Positions 28,212-32,287 of a stretch of 32,287 nucleotides of DNA are shown piece after piece. The translations under genes and the position numbers were made by a program. The stretch covers positions 1-32,287 of the forward strand of contig DASUMP010000190.1 of the NCBI GenBank assembly GCA_036277635.1. Reading direction: 5' to 3'. Origin of the DNA: DASUMP01 sp036277635 (GTDB lineage Bacteria; Actinomycetota; Acidimicrobiia; IMCC26256; PALSA-610). A model generated the notes under the pieces. It ran no database searches and was not told where the DNA came from. It worked only from the letters and a program-made list of their open reading frames with translations. The stretch's first letter is position 1. Every line of letters begins with the position of its first letter.

Positions 28212-29321
28212 TCATCGGGTGCTCTCCTGCTGGCGGTTCCATTGGAGGTACGCCTCGATCAAGGAGTCCAGGTCGCCGTCGAGCACCGCCTGGACGTTGC
28301 CGGTCTCGAAGCGTGTGCGTTCGTCCTTCACCAGCTGGTACGGGGCGAGGGTGTACGTGCGGATCTGGCTGCCGAACGCGACATCGCGCTTGTCGCCCGA
28401 CAGCGCCTCGAGCTCCTTGCGGCGCTCTTCGCGCTGTCGCTCTGCAAGGCGCGCCGCGAGGATCTGCATCGCCTTCGCGCGGTTCTGGAGCTGCGAACGC
28501 TCGTTCTGGCACGACACGACGACGCCGGTCGGCAGGTGCGTGATGCGCACCGCGGAGTCGGTGACGTTCACGTGCTGCCCACCCGCACCCGACGATCGGT
28601 ACGTGTCGATGCGCAGCTCCGTCGGATCGATCTCGGGGACCTCGGCCTCCTCCAGCGCCGGTACGCAGTCGAGCGACGCGAACGCGGTCTGGCGGCGGGC
28701 GTTCGCGTCGAACGGTGAGATCCGGATGAGGCGGTGCACGCCCCGCTCGCCGCGCAGCATCCCGTACGCGTACCGCCCCTTCACGATGAAGGTCGCGCTC
28801 GTGATGCCCGCCTCCTGACCTTCGGAGATCTCGTCGACCTCCACGTCGAAGCCGCGGTTCTGCGCCCATCGCGTGACCATGCGGAACAGCATCGACGCCC
28901 AGTCCTGCGCATCGGTGCCCCCCGCCCCCGAGTGCACCTCGCAGATCGCGTCACGCTCGTCGTGCTCGCCGCTGACCAGCGCGCGCAGCTCGAGCCGGCC
29001 GAGCTGCGCCGCCGCCTCGGTCACCGCAGTGGCGATCTCGTGCTCGACGGTGTCGTCGCCCTCTTCGGTCCCGAGCTCGAACAGCGTCGCGGCGTCGTCG
29101 ACCCGACGGTCGAGGGCGTCGAACTGCTCGACGTCGTCGCGCACGCGGGCGAGCTCGGTGGTCACCGTGCGGGCCCGGTCGGGGTCGTCCCACAGATCAG
29201 CCTGGCTGGCGGTCGTCTCGAGCTCGCCGAGACGGAGCCGCGCCGCGTCGATCTGCAGGTAGGCGCGCGCGTCGTCGAGTCGCCGCCGCAAGTCGGTGAG
29301 CTCCTCGGTGAAGTCGCGCAT
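28212..29321 (-). CDS. prfB: Peptide chain release factor 2
   Basis: A 369-residue class I release factor reading UAA and UGA. The stop-codon recognition motif SPF is at 202-204 (RISPFDANAR) and the catalytic GGQ at 247-249 (SSGAGGQHVN); both are intact. The N-terminal helical domain is complete. There is no in-frame stop near codon 26 and the frame is continuous, so the autoregulatory +1 frameshift known from E. coli prfB is absent here. ATG 29321 has GAGG at 6-nt spacing. It follows secA by 46 bp in the order secA-prfB-ftsE-ftsX, conserved in many actinobacteria, and is probably co-transcribed with secA. Confidence 0.95.
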   Translation of the reverse strand: MRDFTEELTDLRRRLDDARAYLQIDAARLRLGELETTASQADLWDDPDRARTVTTELARVRDDVEQFDALDRRVDDAATLFELGTEEGDDTVEHEIATAVTEAAAQLGRLELRALVSGEHDERDAICEVHSGAGGTDAQDWASMLFRMVTRWAQNRGFDVEVDEISEGQEAGITSATFIVKGRYAYGMLRGERGVHRLIRISPFDANARRQTAFASLDCVPALEEAEVPEIDPTELRIDTYRSSGAGGQHVNVTDSAVRITHLPTGVVVSCQNERSQLQNRAKAMQILAARLAERQREERRKELEALSGDKRDVAFGSQIRTYTLAPYQLVKDERTRFETGNVQAVLDGDLDSLIEAYLQWNRQQESTR

Positions 29322-29367
29322 GGGTACCTCGACGCGCGGGCGCGCGCGGAACGTTCGGGATGCCGGG

Positions 29368-32178
29368 TCAGCGGCCGTGACAGAGCTTGAACTTCTTGCC
29401 GCTGCCGCACCAGCAGGGCTCGTTGCGGCCCGGGGTCTTCTCGACCCGGACCGGGTCCTGCACCGCCGGCGCCGTGCGCACCGGTGCGCCGCCGCCAGCG
29501 GCCGCGAGCGCGGGCCCGACCGGTGAGGGATCGGCTCCGACCGGTGCCACCGCGGCGCGCAGCGCACTCGAACCCTGCACGGGATCCGTCGGCGCGGAGT
29601 AGCGAAGGTTGCGCACGGCCTGTCCGGGGCGCTCGTCGGCGACCACCTGCAGGTGGAACACGTAGCGCACGAAGTCTTCGGCGACGCCACCGATCATGGC
29701 TTCGAACATGTCGAAGCCTTCACGCTGCCACTCCGAGAGCGGATCGCGCTGTCCCATCGCCCGCAGGTTGATGCCCTCCTGCAGGTAGTCCATCTCGTAG
29801 AGGTGCTCGCGCCACTTCTGATCGATGACCGACAACATCACGCGACGTTCGATGTCGCGCAGCGTGTCGGCGCCGATGTCGGCTTCCTTCTCGTCGTAGA
29901 GCGCGAGCGCGTCGTCACGCAGGAGCGCTTCGAGCTCGACGCGGTTCGCCGCCTGGTGGACCTGATCGGGACCGATCCGCGTCGGGAAGAACGTGCGCGC
30001 GTCGTTGAGGAGCGAATCGATGTCCCACTCCTCGGAGTACTCGCCGGTGCAATGGGTCTGCACGAGACCGCTGATCGCCTCGGTGATCGCCTCGAGGGCT
30101 TCGCTCTTCAGGTCGTGTCCGTCGAGGATCTGTTGGCGGCGCCGGTAGATCACCTTGCGCTGCTCGTTCATGACCTCGTCGTACTTCAGCACGTTCTTGC
30201 GGATCTCGAAGTTGCGATCCTCGACCGTGCGCTGCGCTCGTTCGACCGCCTTCGTGACCATCTTCGACTCGAGCGGGACGTCATCAGGGAACGACGCGTT
30301 CATCACCCGCTGCATCAAGCCGGTCGCGAACAGCCGCATCAGTTCGTCTTCCAGCGACAGGTAGAACCGGCTCTCGCCGGGGTCGCCCTGCCGGCCGGAG
30401 CGACCACGCAGCTGGTTGTCGATGCGCCGCGACTCGTGCCGCTCGGTGCCGAGCACGTAGAGCCCGCCGAGCTCGCGCACCTTGTCGCCTTCGGACTTGC
30501 AGTCGTCGATGAACCTCGGCAGCAGCTCGAGGACCCGGGCGTCGTAGACGGCGGGGTCGTCGTGGGGGTCGAGCCCTTCGCGCAGCGCCTCTTCCTTGGC
30601 GAGGCCCTCGGGGTTCCCGCCGAGCAGGATGTCGACGCCGCGACCGGCCATGTTCGTGGCGACGGTGACGGCGCCGATCTTGCCGGCCTGGGTGACGATG
30701 TTCGCTTCACGTTCGTGCTGCTTCGCGTTCAGCACCTCGTGCTTGATGCCGCGCCGATCGAGCATGCGGGCGAGCTTCTCGGACTTCTCGACCGAGATCG
30801 TGCCGACGAGCACCGGCTGGCCGCTCGCGTGCCGCTCGGCGATGTCGGCCACTGCGGCTTGGAACTTCGCTTCCTCGCCCTTGTAGATCAGGTCGGGCTG
30901 GTCGACGCGCACCATCGAGCGGTTCGTGGGGATCGACACGACCGACAGCTCGTAGGTGTGCGCGAACTCGCCCGCCTCCGTGTGGGCGGTACCGGTCATG
31001 CCGGCGAGCTTGTCGTACATGCGGAAGTAGTTCTGGAGGGTGACCGTGGCGAGGGTCTGGTTCTCCTCCTTGATCCGCACGTTCTCCTTCGCCTCGACCG
31101 CCTGGTGCAGGCCCTCGCTCCACCGCCGACCCTCGAGGATGCGGCCGGTGAACTCGTCGACGATCTTCACCTCGCCGTTCTGGATGATGTAGTCGACGTC
31201 GTGGTGGAACAGCTCCTTCGCGCGCAGCGCGACCGAGAGCTGGTGGACGAAGTTCTGGTTGACGTGCTCGTAGAGGTTCTCGACCTGCAGCGCGTTCTCC
31301 ACGCGGGTGATGCCCTCTTCGGTTGGTACGACGGTGCGCTTCGCCTCGTCGACCTCGTAGTCGCGATCGCGTTGGAGACCGCGGACGATGCGCGCGAACT
31401 GGTAGTAGATCTCGTGCGCGTCGGTGGCGCGCCCGGAGATGATCAGCGGCGTGCGCGCCTCGTCGATGAGGATCGAGTCGATCTCGTCGACGATCGCGAA
31501 GAAGTGCGCGGGTCGCGAGCGATCGCGGTTCCCCCACTGCACCTGGTCTTCGCGCCGGGTGCACATGTTGTCGCGGAGGTAGTCGAAGCCGAACTCGTTG
31601 TTCGTGCCGTGCGTGATGTCGGCGTCGTAGGAGCGCCGCTTCACATCCGCGCTGTCGTCGCCGGGGACGACGGTGCCGACCTCGAGGCCGAGGAACCGGT
31701 AGATGCGGCCCATCCATTCGGCGTCGCGTCGGGCGAGGTAGTCGTTCACGGTCACGAGGTGCACCCCGCGACCCGCGAGCGCGTTCAGGTAGGCGGGGAG
31801 CGTCGCGACGAGGGTCTTGCCCTCACCGGTCTTCATCTCGGCGACCCAGCCGAAGTGGAGCGCCGCGCCGCCCATCACCTGCACGTCGAAGTGCCGCTGC
31901 CCGAGCGTGCGCCGGCCGGCCTCGCGGGTGGCCGCGAAGGCCTCGGGGAGCAGGTCGCCGAGCGCGTCTTCGATGAGCTCGAGCTCGTGGTCGGGGTTCT
32001 TCGCGCCCGACCGGGCGCGGTCGACGCGTCCCTTGAACTCGGCGGTGAGCGCCCGCAGCTCGTCGTCGGAGCGCCGTTCCATCTCGGGCTCGAACTCGGC
32101 GACGAGGGGGACGATCCCCTCGACGACCTTGAGCTTCTTGCCCTCGCCCGCGTGGAGGAGCTTCTGGAACAGACTCAT
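29368..32178 (-). CDS. secA: Preprotein translocase motor ATPase SecA
   Basis: A 936-residue SecA that drives post-translational export through SecYEG. Walker A is at 115-122 (MKTGEGKT). The DEAD-type Walker B follows at 231-234 (DEIDSILIDEARTPLIISG), and the second nucleotide-binding fold contains MAGRGVDILLGGNPEG and GTERHESRRIDNQLRGRSGR. The C-terminus ends with an intact zinc-binding SEC-C motif, C922-x-C924 and C933-H934 (CWCGSGKKFKLCHG), preceded by an Ala/Pro linker of about 60 residues. Length and zinc tail are those of the housekeeping SecA1. ATG 32178 lies 9 nt after a TAGACT -10 hexamer and has no Shine-Dalgarno, suggesting a leaderless mRNA. Confidence 0.97.
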   Translation of the reverse strand: MSLFQKLLHAGEGKKLKVVEGIVPLVAEFEPEMERRSDDELRALTAEFKGRVDRARSGAKNPDHELELIEDALGDLLPEAFAATREAGRRTLGQRHFDVQVMGGAALHFGWVAEMKTGEGKTLVATLPAYLNALAGRGVHLVTVNDYLARRDAEWMGRIYRFLGLEVGTVVPGDDSADVKRRSYDADITHGTNNEFGFDYLRDNMCTRREDQVQWGNRDRSRPAHFFAIVDEIDSILIDEARTPLIISGRATDAHEIYYQFARIVRGLQRDRDYEVDEAKRTVVPTEEGITRVENALQVENLYEHVNQNFVHQLSVALRAKELFHHDVDYIIQNGEVKIVDEFTGRILEGRRWSEGLHQAVEAKENVRIKEENQTLATVTLQNYFRMYDKLAGMTGTAHTEAGEFAHTYELSVVSIPTNRSMVRVDQPDLIYKGEEAKFQAAVADIAERHASGQPVLVGTISVEKSEKLARMLDRRGIKHEVLNAKQHEREANIVTQAGKIGAVTVATNMAGRGVDILLGGNPEGLAKEEALREGLDPHDDPAVYDARVLELLPRFIDDCKSEGDKVRELGGLYVLGTERHESRRIDNQLRGRSGRQGDPGESRFYLSLEDELMRLFATGLMQRVMNASFPDDVPLESKMVTKAVERAQRTVEDRNFEIRKNVLKYDEVMNEQRKVIYRRRQQILDGHDLKSEALEAITEAISGLVQTHCTGEYSEEWDIDSLLNDARTFFPTRIGPDQVHQAANRVELEALLRDDALALYDEKEADIGADTLRDIERRVMLSVIDQKWREHLYEMDYLQEGINLRAMGQRDPLSEWQREGFDMFEAMIGGVAEDFVRYVFHLQVVADERPGQAVRNLRYSAPTDPVQGSSALRAAVAPVGADPSPVGPALAAAGGGAPVRTAPAVQDPVRVEKTPGRNEPCWCGSGKKFKLCHGR

Positions 32179-32187
32179 GCGGGCGGC

Positions 32188-32193
32188 AGTCTA
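32188..32193 (-). promoter_or_regulatory. -10 element of secA
   Basis: TAGACT on the minus strand, 9 nt before the secA ATG, with no Shine-Dalgarno between. The -35 region carries no recognisable motif. Confidence 0.45.
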
Positions 32194-32230
32194 CCGACGG
32201 GCCCTCACTCCCCCGGTGTCGCTGCGAACC

Positions 32231-32243
32231 GCCGCCGGGCGGC
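32231..32243 (-). terminator. Short GC hairpin after the gene at the right edge
   Basis: GCCGC and GCGGC with a 3-nt loop, directly after the TGA at 32244 on the minus strand. A longer pair, GGGCCCTC (32199-32206) with GAGGGCCC (32247-32254), encloses it. It could end the upstream transcript before the secA promoter. Confidence 0.35.
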
Positions 32244-32287
32244 TCAGAGGGCCCGCCAACCGGAGTCGTCGACGAGCCGGTCGCGCA
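32244..32287 (-). CDS. C-terminal tip of a gene entering from the right edge
   Basis: Only the last 13 codons are visible, ending RLVDDSGWRAL and TGA at 32244. Codon use (third positions mostly G or C) fits a real gene. Ribosome-hibernation factor or comF-like genes often sit upstream of secA in actinobacteria, but 13 residues do not allow a choice. Confidence 0.4.
   Translation of the reverse strand, partial: RDRLVDDSGWRAL

Noticed and set aside
28212..29321. Programmed +1 frameshift in prfB
   Set aside because: The reading frame is continuous from the ATG through the SPF and GGQ motifs, with no early in-frame TGA.
1..32287. Horizontal transfer, prophage, insertion sequence or CRISPR
   Set aside because: I found no transposase, integrase, phage gene, terminal repeats, spaced direct repeats or obvious change in base composition anywhere in the window.

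Overview
The window is a gene-dense, very GC-rich stretch of an actinobacterial chromosome. Several features point to the class Acidimicrobiia. One is the run of GxGYWLV..DGGIFxFGDAxFxGS repeats in the subtilase at 15691-17673. Others are deazaflavin/F420-type oxidoreductases, leaderless genes behind TANNNT -10 boxes, and a secA-prfB-ftsEX core order. The class assignment is inference; membership of Actinomycetota is fairly safe. I see no rRNA, tRNA, insertion sequence, CRISPR array or prophage.

Layout. (1) 1-2584, plus strand: the tail of a probable exported protein, a secreted seven-repeat FG-GAP propeller protein, and a Ddn-type deazaflavin nitroreductase. (2) 2568-7120: menC and a FadD-type acyl-CoA ligase diverge from a shared promoter region. 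An SDR-MaoC operon follows on the minus strand and looks like a split peroxisomal multifunctional enzyme 2. (3) 7245-11564, plus: threonine ammonia-lyase, a polar amino-acid ABC importer (lipoprotein, permease, ATPase) and a GNAT acetyltransferase. (4) 11623-15713, plus: a second, motif-divergent SDR, two tandem CaiB/BaiF CoA-transferases (only the second keeps the catalytic Asp) and a small Cys-phosphatase. (5) 15691-22898, minus: a secreted subtilase, then a tightly coupled operon of ECF sigma factor, four-helix membrane protein, ABC-2 ATPase and permease, and a membrane-anchored protein with two neocarzinostatin-like domains, followed by a YhhN protein and a small CxxC protein. (6) 23086-25217, plus: ACAD10/11-type acyl-CoA dehydrogenase coupled to an LLM-class oxidoreductase. 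(7) 25214-32178, minus: the conserved core secA, prfB, ftsE, ftsX and a coiled-coil M23 peptidase; the tail of another gene lies at the right edge.

How it fits together. Regions 2, 4 and 6 supply CoA ligation or transfer, acyl-CoA dehydrogenation, hydration and 3-hydroxyacyl-CoA dehydrogenation. This suggests catabolism of lipid, steroid-like or aromatic acids through CoA thioesters. Region 5 looks like an envelope-response and export module. Region 7 joins protein export, translation termination and division-linked peptidoglycan hydrolysis.

The observations I would look at first are these. FtsE carries Ala at the position of the Walker B catalytic Glu (residue 163). The CoA-transferase pair resembles the active/inactive heteromer BbsEF. 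The sigma/ABC/neocarzinostatin-like operon has no described function that I can name. Large inverted repeats sit upstream of the CoA-transferase promoter. All four convergent gene pairs overlap at their 3' ends.
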